Shown here piece by piece: positions 1 to 8,139 of a DNA stretch of 46,162 nt. Both the position numbers and the translations under genes were made by a program. Position 1 is the first letter of the stretch. Every line of letters starts with the position of its first letter. The stretch lies in the NCBI GenBank assembly GCA_002371495.1, contig DFIX01000025.1, positions 1 to 46,162 on the forward strand, written 5' to 3'. Under the pieces are notes generated by a model that worked only from the letters and a program-made list of their open reading frames with translations, was not told the origin of the DNA and searched no databases. Source of the DNA: Eggerthellaceae bacterium UBA3686. GTDB taxonomy: Bacteria > Actinomycetota > Coriobacteriia > Coriobacteriales > Eggerthellaceae.

Positions 1-25
1 AGCGAAACGACCTAGTAGAATACGC

Positions 26-89
26 GTAGGGGCGGATTCCTGCGCGTCCGACGAGCCGAGTTTGCAGACGTGCAGGAAACCGCCCCTAC
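26..89. repeat. 18-bp inverted repeat downstream of the first NlpC/P60 gene
   Basis: Arms at 26-43 and 72-89 match with one mismatch and flank a 28-base centre. It lies 35 bases beyond the stop of the NlpC/P60 gene at 124. There is no T-run, so it is more like the dispersed palindromes elsewhere in the window than a classical terminator, although it could still end transcription. Confidence 0.5.
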
Positions 90-123
90 CAACCGTTACC
101 GATCGCAGACGGCCTAAAGCCGC

Positions 124-1383
124 TTAGCCGGGATAGCGAACGATCTTCATGCCTGCCTGCACGGGACCGATGATGACGCCCACGCCATAGGTCGCTGCAT
201 GAATCATCTCGCCATTGCCGATGTAAACGCCGGTATGGCTCCAGTTGACGGCAATGTCGCCCGGCTGCGGGTCGCTGACCGTCGGCCACTCCATGAACGT
301 GTAGGTCGTGCCCAAGCGCGTATGGCTGCCGGTCAGGGCGTAGCTGACGAGGCCCGAGCAATCGTAGCCGCCCGGCCCCACGCCGCCCCACACGTACGGC
401 GCGCCGAGGCACGCCTGGGCGCGGCTCACGGTATCGGAACCGCCCTCGTAGGCGGGTTCGGGCTGCTGCGCTGCAGGCTCAGCCTGCTGGTCGCTCGATT
501 CGGCATTGGCAGAGCCGTCGCCATTGGCCGCATCGGCGTTCTCATCGGTCGTTGCGCCGGCATCGCCGTTCTGCTGCGTTTCGTCGTTAGTGCCATCGCC
601 CGCCTCGTCAGATGCCTGGCCGTTCTGCTCCTGCTGGGCAGCCTGCGCTTGACGCTCGGCTTCCTCCGCCTCGGCGGCAGCTTGGGCGGCAGCCAGCACG
701 GCAGCAGCACGCGCGGCTTCCTCGGCCTCGCGCGCCTTGCGCTCTTCCTCGAGCAGCTCGGCCGCCTCTGCGCTCAGGCTATCGTAGGTCGCCTGCATCT
801 CGGCCACCGTGGCCTGAGCCTGCTCGGCAGCCTGCTCGGCTTCGGCAGCCTTCTTCGCGGCAACTTCGGCCTGCTCGTCGAGAATTGCCGCCTGCTCTTC
901 GGCTTCAGCCTTCAGCTTGCGCTGCGTATCGACCATGTCGGCATCGCTTTGGTTTACGCGATTGGCCATCTCGAGGCTCGTGGCGAATTCCTCGAACGAG
1001 TTGGCGCCGAGCACCATATCGAGAAACGTCACGCCACCGGCGCGGTACATTTCGCGGGCACGTTCGTTCAGACGCTCCTGCAGCCCGCCCAGTTCTTTCG
1101 TGATCTCGCCGATGCGGGCTTCGGCCTTGTCGCGCTTCTTCTCGGCTTTTTCCTGAGCAGACAGCGCCTCACCGTACTCGGCCGACAGACGGTCGAGTGA
1201 CTCCTGCATGGCTGTGAGGTTGGCCAGAGCCTCCTCTGCCTCGGCCTGCTTCTCGGCGGCGGTCACGGCATGGGCGGAAGGCGCGAAGGCGAACAGCGCC
1301 AATCCAACCGATATCAAGCTGGCAACGATGACTGCACGTATCTTGTGAGGGAAAACAGCGGTAACTTGCGTCGTATGCTGCAT
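124..1383 (-). CDS. Secreted NlpC/P60 peptidoglycan endopeptidase with coiled-coil N-terminus
   Basis: A 419-residue exported cell-wall hydrolase. Residues 1-40 are a signal peptide (basic start, hydrophobic stretch, AHA cleavage-like site). About 41-230 is Ala/Glu-rich coiled coil, then a Gln/Asn/Ala-rich linker, and the last 96 residues are an NlpC/P60 domain. Its triad is visible: Cys342 in YDCSGL, His383 in SHTGVYIG and His395 in MIHA. Family members cut the D-Glu/meso-DAP bond of stem peptides, which fits the meso-DAP MurE in this window. Coiled coil plus P60 resembles PcsB/CwlO/RipC proteins that FtsEX activates; that partner is inferred. The ATG at 1383 has a GGAGG site upstream. A close paralogue lies just upstream on the same strand. 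Confidence 0.93.
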   Translation of the reverse strand: MQHTTQVTAVFPHKIRAVIVASLISVGLALFAFAPSAHAVTAAEKQAEAEEALANLTAMQESLDRLSAEYGEALSAQEKAEKKRDKAEARIGEITKELGGLQERLNERAREMYRAGGVTFLDMVLGANSFEEFATSLEMANRVNQSDADMVDTQRKLKAEAEEQAAILDEQAEVAAKKAAEAEQAAEQAQATVAEMQATYDSLSAEAAELLEEERKAREAEEAARAAAVLAAAQAAAEAEEAERQAQAAQQEQNGQASDEAGDGTNDETQQNGDAGATTDENADAANGDGSANAESSDQQAEPAAQQPEPAYEGGSDTVSRAQACLGAPYVWGGVGPGGYDCSGLVSYALTGSHTRLGTTYTFMEWPTVSDPQPGDIAVNWSHTGVYIGNGEMIHAATYGVGVIIGPVQAGMKIVRYPG

Positions 1384-1430
1384 CGTTTAACCTCCATTTG
1401 CATAACGTATCGCACGCTAAAAGATTACCA

Positions 1431-1460
1431 CATATAGGGAAACCTCTGGTAATCCTGTAA
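1431..1460 (-). promoter_or_regulatory. Candidate promoter of the first NlpC/P60 gene, overlapped by an inverted repeat
   Basis: On the minus strand TTACAG (1455-1460) and TATATG (1431-1436) are 18 bases apart. A 7-bp inverted repeat, GATTACC/GGTAATC (1423-1454), brackets the -10 box and could be an operator. This is pattern matching only. Confidence 0.35.
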
Positions 1461-1567
1461 CCTTGCGCACACAAAACCCGACGTCAGGGCCATACTTTGC
1501 CCTTGGAAAATGCACAAATCGTTCGTATAGCACTATATGTTGTATACACAAGCTCCGAATGCACTAC

Positions 1568-1601
1568 AAAAAGAAGCAGGAGCACCAAGTGCCCCTGCTT
1601 C
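1568..1601 (-). terminator. Rho-independent terminator of the second NlpC/P60 gene
   Basis: Read on the minus strand, a 13-bp stem (GAAGCAGG.GCAC, with one G-U) has a TTG loop and is followed by TTTTT. It lies 20 bases after the stop codon at 1622, so the two NlpC/P60 genes are probably separate transcripts. Confidence 0.85.
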
Positions 1602-1621
1602 GCTTCGATGAGTGCAAGAAG

Positions 1622-2776
1622 TTACGGACGGACGTAGATCATGTCGGATTGCACGTTGCCGACGACGACGCCGTGCTCTTCGTCTTGCGCGTGAATCATC
1701 TGGCCGTCGCCGATGTAGATGCCGGTATGGCCTTCGCTTACGACGATGTCGCCAGGCTGCGGGTCGCTGACCTGGTTATAGCCCATGAACGTCGTCGTGT
1801 TGCCGATGCGCTCGTTCGTACCCGTGATGGCATAACCCACCAGGCCCGAGCAGTCGAAGGTGCCATCGGAGCCCGTGCCGCCGTAACGGTACGTGCTGCC
1901 GAGCATCGAGCGGGCACGATCGACGATGCTATTGCCCGTCGAGGCCGAATACTCAGATGCAGACGAATAGGTTTGACCGGTCGAGGTGTCGGTGACGGTT
2001 CCGTCTTCGTTTTCCACGGCAGCCGCAGCCCCGTCGCCCGCACCCGCATCGCCGGTTTCACCCTGAGCCGCGACAAGCGTCGCCTGCTCGGCGGCGGCAG
2101 CCTCGGCAGCGGCGGCTTCAGCGGCAGCTGCTGCGGCAGCGGCAGCCTGCTCTTCCTCGTACAGGCGCTGAGCTTCGCTGCTGAGGTTCTTGTAGGTTTC
2201 CTCCATCTGGGTGACGAGCTTCTGCGAGTCCTTGTAGGCCTTGTTCGCCTCTTCGGACTTCTGCTCGGCGATGCTCGCCTGCTTGTCGTACTCGACCTTC
2301 TGCTCTTGCGCTTGAGCGCGCAGCTCCTTGGCCTTAAGCGACATCTTCGCATCGCTGTCGTTCAACCGGTTGAGGATATCCCAGCTCTTCGTGAACTCGT
2401 CGAACGACGCGGCATCGAACAGCAGGTCGACGAACTTCAATTGGCCCTGACGATACATGTCGCGCGCACGATTGCCCAAGCGACCTTGGATGTCGGTGAT
2501 TTCGGAAGAGATCTTGTCGATCTTGCCCTGCGCCTCGTCGCGCAAGGTCACCGCATCCTGGTATTCGGCCAGCGACTGGTAGTACTGGGCCGAGCGCTGC
2601 TGCAGCGTATCCTGCAACGAGTACAGCTGGTTGAGGGCCTCTTGCGCTTCAGCCTCTTTCTCGGCGGCGGTAACGCCGTAGGCCGGCGCGGTCGCGAGGG
2701 CGCACGACAAGAACGCCGCCATGACGAGCGCAGCGAACATGTGCACGGGCTTAATGATAGAAACAGAACGAACCAT
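1622..2776 (-). CDS. Secreted NlpC/P60 peptidoglycan endopeptidase, paralogue
   Basis: A 384-residue paralogue of the gene at 124-1383, with the same order of parts: signal peptide (about 1-35), coiled coil (about 36-210), an Ala-rich then Gly/Thr-rich linker, and a C-terminal NlpC/P60 domain from about 287. Catalytic residues are Cys309 (FDCSGL), His350 (GHTGIYIG) and His362 (MIHA). It should hydrolyse stem peptides outside the membrane. The mature proteins both begin VTAAEKEAEAQEAL-like, which points to a tandem duplication followed by divergence of the linkers. The ATG at 2776 follows a GGAGG site. It has its own candidate promoter and terminator. Confidence 0.93.
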   Translation of the reverse strand: MVRSVSIIKPVHMFAALVMAAFLSCALATAPAYGVTAAEKEAEAQEALNQLYSLQDTLQQRSAQYYQSLAEYQDAVTLRDEAQGKIDKISSEITDIQGRLGNRARDMYRQGQLKFVDLLFDAASFDEFTKSWDILNRLNDSDAKMSLKAKELRAQAQEQKVEYDKQASIAEQKSEEANKAYKDSQKLVTQMEETYKNLSSEAQRLYEEEQAAAAAAAAAEAAAAEAAAAEQATLVAAQGETGDAGAGDGAAAAVENEDGTVTDTSTGQTYSSASEYSASTGNSIVDRARSMLGSTYRYGGTGSDGTFDCSGLVGYAITGTNERIGNTTTFMGYNQVSDPQPGDIVVSEGHTGIYIGDGQMIHAQDEEHGVVVGNVQSDMIYVRP

Positions 2777-2889
2777 TCGAATTGAACCTCCGAATCTCGT
2801 TTAAACAGCGTAACAATACGCCGGAAAAGGTACCGCAAAACGGTGCGCCAATAATTCGACGCCTGCATAGAGTACCACGGTTTTTCGGA

Positions 2890-2918
2890 ATCCTAAACCC
2901 CGTTACGGCACGTCACAA
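2890..2918 (-). promoter_or_regulatory. Candidate promoter of the second NlpC/P60 gene
   Basis: Minus strand: TTGTGA (2913-2918), 17-base spacer, TAGGAT (2890-2895). This leaves a leader of about 105 bases before the ATG at 2776. I did not recognise a riboswitch in it. Confidence 0.45.
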
Positions 2919-3016
2919 GCGAAAAAGCGCCGACTTCTAGCCGTTTATCTCGCATTATGTGAAACTCGTTAGTTTCTGGTTACAAATTGCGTCTCCACAC
3001 GACCTAAACACATTGC

Positions 3017-3053
3017 CAGGATGCCAAAGAGGATACTCCCTTTTGGCATCCTG
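3017..3053. repeat. Short CCAAA/TTTGG palindrome, copy 1
   Basis: 12-bp perfect arms (3017-3028 and 3042-3053, CAGGATGCCAAA and its complement) around a 13-base centre. It belongs to a loose group of short palindromes (3083, 3293, 34523, 36659, 41390) built on an A-run, a G-run and a near-palindromic centre. Confidence 0.6.
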
Positions 3054-3082
3054 AGAAAACAATCCAGAGTGTCGAAGGAGGC

Positions 3083-3108
3083 GCCAAAAGGGACAGTCCC
3101 CTTTTGGC
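3083..3108. repeat. Short GCCAAAAGGG palindrome, copy 2
   Basis: 10-bp arms GCCAAAAGGG/CCCTTTTGGC around ACAGTC; the centre GGGACAGTCCC is itself nearly palindromic. It lies between the second NlpC/P60 gene and the MetRS-like gene. Confidence 0.6.
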
Positions 3109-3148
3109 ATTTTGACGACACCGATTTCGCTGCCGATCAGCGATGCTA

Positions 3149-3259
3149 GCGAAAGCGCAGGTGGCAGCATGTGTGAGCGATTCTGCAGGCACTGTTCCTG
3201 ATAATCCATATAGGCTAAGCCGAAGCCAAGCGAGCACGTGCTGCCACCTGCGCTTTCGC
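3149..3259. repeat. Dispersed palindromic element, copy A (forward)
   Basis: A 111-bp element with perfect 21-bp arms at 3149-3169 and 3239-3259. The 69-bp core carries two blocks shared with the other copies: CGATTCTGCAGGCACTG near the left arm and AAGCCGAAGCCAAG near the right arm. The arm sequence differs from copies B, C and D, yet the two arms match each other exactly. With the short palindromes at 3017-3108 and 3293-3315 it fills the 560-bp gene-free stretch 2777-3338. Confidence 0.85.
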
Positions 3260-3292
3260 GGGGCGTAACCTACATCGGGGCGATGCGTTTAC

Positions 3293-3315
3293 CCAAAGGG
3301 GTCTGACTCCTTTGG
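3293..3315. repeat. Short CCAAAGG-GTCTGAC-CCTTTGG palindrome, copy 3
   Basis: Arms CCAAAGG and CCTTTGG surround a GGTCTGACT centre. It lies 23 bases beyond the stop codon of the MetRS-like gene. The same GGGTCTGACC centre recurs at 36659-36693 and, as GGGTCAGACC, at 41390-41428. Confidence 0.55.
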
Positions 3316-3338
3316 CACCCCCATGGCACGTCCGAGTG

Positions 3339-5321
3339 CTAGAAGAAGTCGTAGCGCGGAGGCAGCTCCAGAACGGCATGGTCGGCAGCATCGTCGAGCT
3401 CGGCGAGCGAGGTGAACCCGTGGTCCCAGCTGAAAAACGCGTTGGCATCGAAGGCGAGCTTTGCACAGATGTCCTCGCAACCGTGCGGGACGACCGGATG
3501 CATGAGCAGGGTGCACACCCACAGCAAGTAGGCCGCATCTGCCAGCACCTGACGGCGCGCAGCAGGATCCTCGGTGCCTTCGGCAGCCGAAATGCCGTCA
3601 GCCCACACCTTGTTCGCATAGCGGATGAACTCGTCCATGAGCGACATGATCGAGTGCAGCTCGGCCTTCTTCATGATGCGGTCGTAGCTGGCAAGCGCCG
3701 CCTGCGCACGCTCCACCACGGCGGGCGTGGGCGCGTCAAGCGGCACCTTGCAGTCGAAGTTTCGCTTGGCCTCGTACAAGACGCTGCGCGCAAGGCGATT
3801 GAACACGTTGCTGAGCAGCTTCGATTCCTTCAGCGCCGGATCGGCCACGCGCGTATCCTCGCGCACCTTGGGATCGGGCTCGAACGCCTTGGGCTTGAAA
3901 CCGACCGACTTCTGGTCGAGGCCCAGCGCCAGGAAATGGGCGCGCAGCTGCTCGACCGTGTAGTGCTCGAGCAGCTCGTCGGCCGTCGGCGGCTTGACGG
4001 CACCCGACGAGGAGGCCTTCTTGTTGCCGAGGAGCACATGGTAGTTGGCGATGAGCCGTGTCTGTTTCAGCGGGCGGTCGGTGGCTTCGTGGAAGAAGAT
4101 GTCGCCGGGACGCAGGGCCTCCCACAGCGCCGGCTGCACCACGCCGTAGAAATACAGGTTGTCCTGCCCGATGAACTGATAGACTTCCGCATCGTCATCG
4201 CACCAGAAATCGCGCCAGCTGCCCTCGGGCAGGCCGAGTGCATCGTTGGCTGCGATGGTGAACGAAATGGGTGCCCACAGGCTCTCGGGCCAGCACCACA
4301 CCGTAAGCCCCTCCACATCGTCGATGACCGGGGCCTTCACGCCCCACTCGATGTTGCCCGTAATGCGGAACGGCACGAGCGCCTTGCCGGTGCGAAAACG
4401 AAGGCCCGCGCGACGCAGCACATCGCGCGCCACGTCGCGGTCGTCGATCGAGGAGAACTCGACCTCGAACGACGCCTTGCCCTTTTCGGGCTCGCGCACC
4501 GTATGGGCCGGCAGCTGGTCGGCCACCTGCAAGAACAGCTCGCGCTCGTCGTTCTTCACATAGATAATGGGCGCACCGAGGAATTCGGCGCAGGTCTGGG
4601 GAACGATCGCGCGGATATCGGGGTCGGCCTCGAGGCCCCTCACGTGCTGTATCAGGAAATCACGGAACGCCGGCAAGTCGAAGTACCAGTTGTCGACCGG
4701 ACGCATCTCGGGCACTGTGCCCGTGACAGTGGACTTGGGGGCGATCAGGTCCTCTGGCGCATAGCTGTGGCCCAGGTCGCATTCGTCGGCGTAGCCCTTC
4801 TCGGACTTGCAGCCCTGTACGGGGCAGCGGCCCTGGACCTGGCGCCCGTTAAGGTAGATGCCCGCCTCGGCATCGTAGAACTGCAGCGTCGAGCGTTTGT
4901 GCAGAAAGCCGTTCTCGTGCAGGCGGCGGATCAGGTTTTCCGAAACCGCCTGCTGGCACTCCCCCGCATGCCCGATTCCCGAACCCTCGTAGATCGAGAG
5001 CGAGATGTCGTACGCGTCGAGCGTCGCTTTCTGGGCGTCATGGTTGCGCTGCACGTACTCGGCGATGGTGCCGTCGAACTCGCCGGCTTCCACGAGCTTG
5101 CGGTAGCCTTCGTCTATCGGCGAGCCGAAGCAGTCGGTGCCGCTGATGAAGCGCACGTTCTGGGCGCCGATTCGATCGCGCAGGAATCGCGCATAGCAAT
5201 CAGCCGGAACGAAAACGCCTGCAATATGGCCGAAATGCAGCGGCTTGTTGCCGTACGGCATGCCGGCCGTCACGACCGCGCGCGCAGGCCATTCCTGGCG
5301 CTCGAACGTTTGTGAAGTCAT
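3339..5321 (-). CDS. metG: Divergent class I methionyl-tRNA synthetase (MetG-like)
   Basis: A 660-residue class I aminoacyl-tRNA synthetase with MetRS layout, which would join methionine to tRNA-Met in the cytoplasm. The HIGH motif is HFGH (29-32) in an archaeal-like context, a zinc-knuckle region with CPVQGC and CDLGH follows (about 165-185), then the WGVKAP block and an anticodon-binding helical domain from about 470. Two active-site motifs are changed. The usual DEHG is TDCFG (62-66), and the KMSKS loop reads KKASSSG (about 432), losing the second lysine. It could be the housekeeping enzyme of this lineage or a paralogue with another job; only a genome-wide search for a second metG would decide. 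The ATG at 5321 follows GGGGAGAAA. Confidence 0.8.
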   Translation of the reverse strand: MTSQTFERQEWPARAVVTAGMPYGNKPLHFGHIAGVFVPADCYARFLRDRIGAQNVRFISGTDCFGSPIDEGYRKLVEAGEFDGTIAEYVQRNHDAQKATLDAYDISLSIYEGSGIGHAGECQQAVSENLIRRLHENGFLHKRSTLQFYDAEAGIYLNGRQVQGRCPVQGCKSEKGYADECDLGHSYAPEDLIAPKSTVTGTVPEMRPVDNWYFDLPAFRDFLIQHVRGLEADPDIRAIVPQTCAEFLGAPIIYVKNDERELFLQVADQLPAHTVREPEKGKASFEVEFSSIDDRDVARDVLRRAGLRFRTGKALVPFRITGNIEWGVKAPVIDDVEGLTVWCWPESLWAPISFTIAANDALGLPEGSWRDFWCDDDAEVYQFIGQDNLYFYGVVQPALWEALRPGDIFFHEATDRPLKQTRLIANYHVLLGNKKASSSGAVKPPTADELLEHYTVEQLRAHFLALGLDQKSVGFKPKAFEPDPKVREDTRVADPALKESKLLSNVFNRLARSVLYEAKRNFDCKVPLDAPTPAVVERAQAALASYDRIMKKAELHSIMSLMDEFIRYANKVWADGISAAEGTEDPAARRQVLADAAYLLWVCTLLMHPVVPHGCEDICAKLAFDANAFFSWDHGFTSLAELDDAADHAVLELPPRYDFF

Positions 5322-5363
5322 GTGGTTTCTCCCCTCGGTAACCTGGATGAATCGTGGTTCATT

Positions 5364-6800
5364 CTACAGCAGGCCGGCGGTCTTCGCGTCCTCCAGAAGG
5401 TGCTTCAACCTGGCCAAGTCGCGCTCCTGCGAACGGTCCTCGCCGAGCAGATAGGCAAGACCTCCCAAATCGTAAGTCGCCATCTGCAGGTCGACCGTCG
5501 TGTAGTCCGAAATGCCGGCAAGCTCGGCGGCCTTCTTCACGGCGTCCTCGCGCGTGCCCACGGCATCGGCAAGGCCGTTGCCGACCGCATCGACGCCGGT
5601 GAACGCCAAACCGGTGGCGAGCTTGCGCACCTGGTCCATCTGCATATTGCGCCCTTCGGCGACGTTCTCGAGGAACATCTCGTTGATCTTGTCGACCATG
5701 TCCTGGTAGTACTTGCGCTCCTCGTCGGTCAGGGGCCGGTAGCCGTACGACGAGTCCTTGCTGTCGGCCGACGTGATGGTCTCCATGCTGATGCCGAGCT
5801 TCTCGAGCAGACCCGACAGGTCAGCCATCTGCATAGCCGTGCCGATGGCGCCAATCTCGGTCGACTTGGCTACATATATGTAATCGGCCTGGGCCGAAAT
5901 CTCGTAGGCAGCAGACGCGTTGATCGAAGCGCTCGACACAACGACGGGCTTTTCGAACTGGCGCAAATATTCGGCCATCTCCTCGCCCGCCGTCGCCGTT
6001 CCGCCGCCCGAGTTGACGCGCAGGACCAAAGCCTTGACGTGCTCGTTGTCCTGGGCTTCGTCGAGCAGCTCTTTGAAGCCTTCAGGACTGCAAGCCGTGC
6101 CGTCGTACTGTATCGTGCCGTCCAAATCGAGGATGGCGACCGCATCTTTGTCGAGGCCCGACAGGCCGCCCGTGCTGAGCGAGCCGTACGACGAGAACTG
6201 CGACAGCGAATCGGTGCAGGACTTCACGCAGAAGCATGCGAAAAGAAGCAGGCACACCGTGACCACGATGGCCACGATCCAGCCTTTGCCCTGCTTGCGC
6301 GCCGGCGCCGCCGCAGCGGCAGCAGCGGGCGCGGCAGGAGCGGCGTACGCCGAATGCGCCGACGGCGCGACCCCCGACACCTGCGCAGTCGGCTGGGGCT
6401 GCGCCTGAAAAGGCTGCTGCTCGAAAGCGACCTGTCGAGCGCTGGGCGCGCCCTGGGGTTCGACCTGCGCTCGAGACTGCGCCGTACTCGCCTGTTGGGC
6501 ATCGGCTACAACCTGGCCGACGGTTTGTGGCTGTGGCTGAGACTGGAACTGCGACTGGGGCTGCATGGCGTCCTTGGCCAGGTTGGCCTCGGAAACGCTT
6601 GCAGGCACCTGCCCCACCGCATCAACCGGCACGGGCTGCGGCTGCACATTGATCTGCGGCTGTTGAACGACAGGCTGCGGCTGCGTTGCAGGCTGCGCAA
6701 AGGGCTGCGGCTGCATCTGGAAATCAGTCTGGCCCTGCGCCTGCTGTGGGTCGCCCGGCACCCTCATCTGGTGATTCCAGTACTCGTTGTTCTGCGTCAT
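5364..6800 (-). CDS. sppA: S49-family signal peptide peptidase-like membrane serine protease (SppA-like)
   Basis: A 478-residue protein. Residues 1-170 are a Gln/Pro/Ala-rich, probably disordered cytoplasmic tail, one membrane helix follows (about 174-192), and the rest is an S49 protease domain outside the membrane. The substrate-binding GGG of RVNSGGGTATAG is clear. The nucleophile is Ser296 in INASAAYE (replacing the common ASGGYY) and the general base is probably Lys348 in ADSKDSS. Such enzymes degrade cleaved signal peptides. I chose the ATG at 6800, which follows AGAAGAGG, over the ATG at 6827 that lies inside the upstream gene. It sits 16 bases after ornithine carbamoyltransferase, so the two are probably co-transcribed. 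Confidence 0.85.
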   Translation of the reverse strand: MTQNNEYWNHQMRVPGDPQQAQGQTDFQMQPQPFAQPATQPQPVVQQPQINVQPQPVPVDAVGQVPASVSEANLAKDAMQPQSQFQSQPQPQTVGQVVADAQQASTAQSRAQVEPQGAPSARQVAFEQQPFQAQPQPTAQVSGVAPSAHSAYAAPAAPAAAAAAAPARKQGKGWIVAIVVTVCLLLFACFCVKSCTDSLSQFSSYGSLSTGGLSGLDKDAVAILDLDGTIQYDGTACSPEGFKELLDEAQDNEHVKALVLRVNSGGGTATAGEEMAEYLRQFEKPVVVSSASINASAAYEISAQADYIYVAKSTEIGAIGTAMQMADLSGLLEKLGISMETITSADSKDSSYGYRPLTDEERKYYQDMVDKINEMFLENVAEGRNMQMDQVRKLATGLAFTGVDAVGNGLADAVGTREDAVKKAAELAGISDYTTVDLQMATYDLGGLAYLLGEDRSQERDLARLKHLLEDAKTAGLL

Positions 6801-6816
6801 GCTAAACCTCTTCTGG

Positions 6817-7833
6817 CTATTCAGCACCTTCGATGGGCTCGTCGGAAAGCGTCGCGTACATGATGGCCTTGATGGCGTGCATGCGGTTTTCGGCCTCTTC
6901 GAAGACGCGCGACTGCGCCGATTCGAACACCTCGTCGGTCACCTCGAGCTCGGTCAAACCGAACTGCTCGGCAATCTTGGCGCCGATGGCGGTCTTGGTG
7001 TCATGGTACGCGGGCAGGCAATGCAGGAAAATCGCATCGGGACCAGCCAATTGCATGACGCGGGCATTCACCTGATACGGGCTCAGCGATGAGATGCGCT
7101 GCTCCCACACCTCATCGGGCTCGCCCATCGACACCCATACGTCGGTGTAGATGGCATCGGCTCCTGTGCATCCGCGCTCGACGTCGTCGGTCACGAGGAT
7201 GGTCGAACCGTTCTCGGCGGCAATCTTGGTGCAGGTTTCGACGAGCCAGGCCTCGGGCTGGTTCTGAACCGGCCCGCATGCCACGTAGTTAACGCCGAGC
7301 TTGGCGCACACGACCATGAGCGAATTGGCCACGTTGTTGCGGGCATCGCCCATAAACACCAACGTGCGCCCAGACAGGTCTTCCCCGAAGTTTTCCTGCA
7401 TGGTCAGCATGTCTGCAATCATCTGGGTCGGGTGCCATTCGTCGGTAAGCCCGTTCCATACCGGGCAATCGGCATATTCCGCCAATTCCTCGACGATGCT
7501 CTGGCCGAAGCCGCGGTACTCGATGCCGTCGTAGAAGCCCGAGAGCACGCGTGCCGTATCGGCGATGGACTCCTTCTTGGACACCTGCGAGCTTGCCGGG
7601 TCAAGGAACGTCACGCCCATGCCTAGGTCATAACCCGCCACCTCGAACGAGCAGCGCGTGCGCGTCGAGGTCTTCTCGAAGAGCAGCACGATGTTCTTGC
7701 CTTCCAGGAAACGATGGGACGCGCCGGCGCGCTTGAGCGCCTTGAGCTTCCGCGCAAGGTCCAGCAGGTGCCGGATGTCGTCGCTCGTGAAATCGAGGAG
7801 CTTCAGGTAATCGCGCCCTTTGAGGCTTGCCAT
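6817..7833 (-). CDS. argF: Ornithine carbamoyltransferase
   Basis: A 338-residue cytoplasmic enzyme that interconverts ornithine plus carbamoyl phosphate and citrulline plus phosphate. Seen: the carbamoyl-phosphate motif STRTRCSFE, EWHPTQ, the hinge DVWVSMGE and the ornithine/catalytic motif HCLPAYHD (Tyr where Phe is more common). It could be biosynthetic (ArgF) or serve the arginine deiminase pathway (ArcB); no other arginine gene is nearby to decide. The frame stays open to an ATG at 7968, but the ATG at 7833 has GAAGGGA upstream and gives the usual family N-terminus (MASLKGRDYLKLLDF), so it is preferred. Confidence 0.93.
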   Translation of the reverse strand: MASLKGRDYLKLLDFTSDDIRHLLDLARKLKALKRAGASHRFLEGKNIVLLFEKTSTRTRCSFEVAGYDLGMGVTFLDPASSQVSKKESIADTARVLSGFYDGIEYRGFGQSIVEELAEYADCPVWNGLTDEWHPTQMIADMLTMQENFGEDLSGRTLVFMGDARNNVANSLMVVCAKLGVNYVACGPVQNQPEAWLVETCTKIAAENGSTILVTDDVERGCTGADAIYTDVWVSMGEPDEVWEQRISSLSPYQVNARVMQLAGPDAIFLHCLPAYHDTKTAIGAKIAEQFGLTELEVTDEVFESAQSRVFEEAENRMHAIKAIMYATLSDEPIEGAE

Positions 7834-7931
7834 GATCGTATCCCTTCGTGTAGGTTGCGGGCCCTGCCCGATTCCGCGGCCAGGCACATATGCCCGAGCG
7901 CGGCTCTTGGGCCCAACGCTTCGACAATAAG

Positions 7932-7957
7932 AAAACGAACCGCCAAAAGGTGGTTCG
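7932..7957 (-). terminator. Terminator of tRNA-Arg(TCT)
   Basis: Minus strand: stem CGAACCACC/GGCGGTTCG (one G-U) with a TTTT loop, then TTTTC. It starts 14 bases after the tRNA and separates it from the ornithine carbamoyltransferase gene. Confidence 0.75.
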
Positions 7958-7970
7958 CGTTCCAACATAC

Positions 7971-8047
7971 TGGCGCCCCCAGTAGGACTCTAACCTACGA
8001 CCCGCTGCTTAGAAGGCAGCTGCTCTATACAACTGAGCTATGGGGGC
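7971..8047 (-). tRNA. tRNA-Arg(TCT) with encoded CCA and an unusual elbow
   Basis: A 77-base cloverleaf. The acceptor is GCCCCCA/TGGGGGC with discriminator G and encoded CCA. The anticodon stem GCTGC/GCAGC holds loop CTTCTAA (anticodon TCT). The T stem GTAGG/CCTAC holds loop TTAGAGT, so position 56 is A instead of the near-invariant C. The D loop AGTTGTATA has G18 followed by T at position 19 instead of G. The two changes restore a Watson-Crick U19-A56 pair in place of G19-C56. Confidence 0.95.
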
Positions 8048-8139
8048 GCGTATGCGCCATAATACCACTTAGCGTATGAAATGGGGAAATATACGATAGA
8101 ATCTAGCGAAATGGCACGGACTGGCTGGTTGCTGTCCGC

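Noticed and set aside
1463..2785. Plus-strand open frame of 440 codons
   Set aside because: Antisense shadow of the second NlpC/P60 gene; starts inside its terminator.
2777..2890. c-di-AMP (ydaO) riboswitch before the NlpC/P60 genes
   Set aside because: Such switches often precede wall hydrolases in actinobacteria, but neither leader shows the expected conserved blocks or enough length.
3312..5315. Plus-strand open frame of 667 codons
   Set aside because: It lies wholly over the MetRS-like gene on the other strand, has no family motifs and no ribosome site; long antisense frames are expected at this GC content.
5322..6863. Plus-strand open frame of 513 codons
   Set aside because: Antisense to the S49 protease, whose signal is convincing; no motifs of its own.
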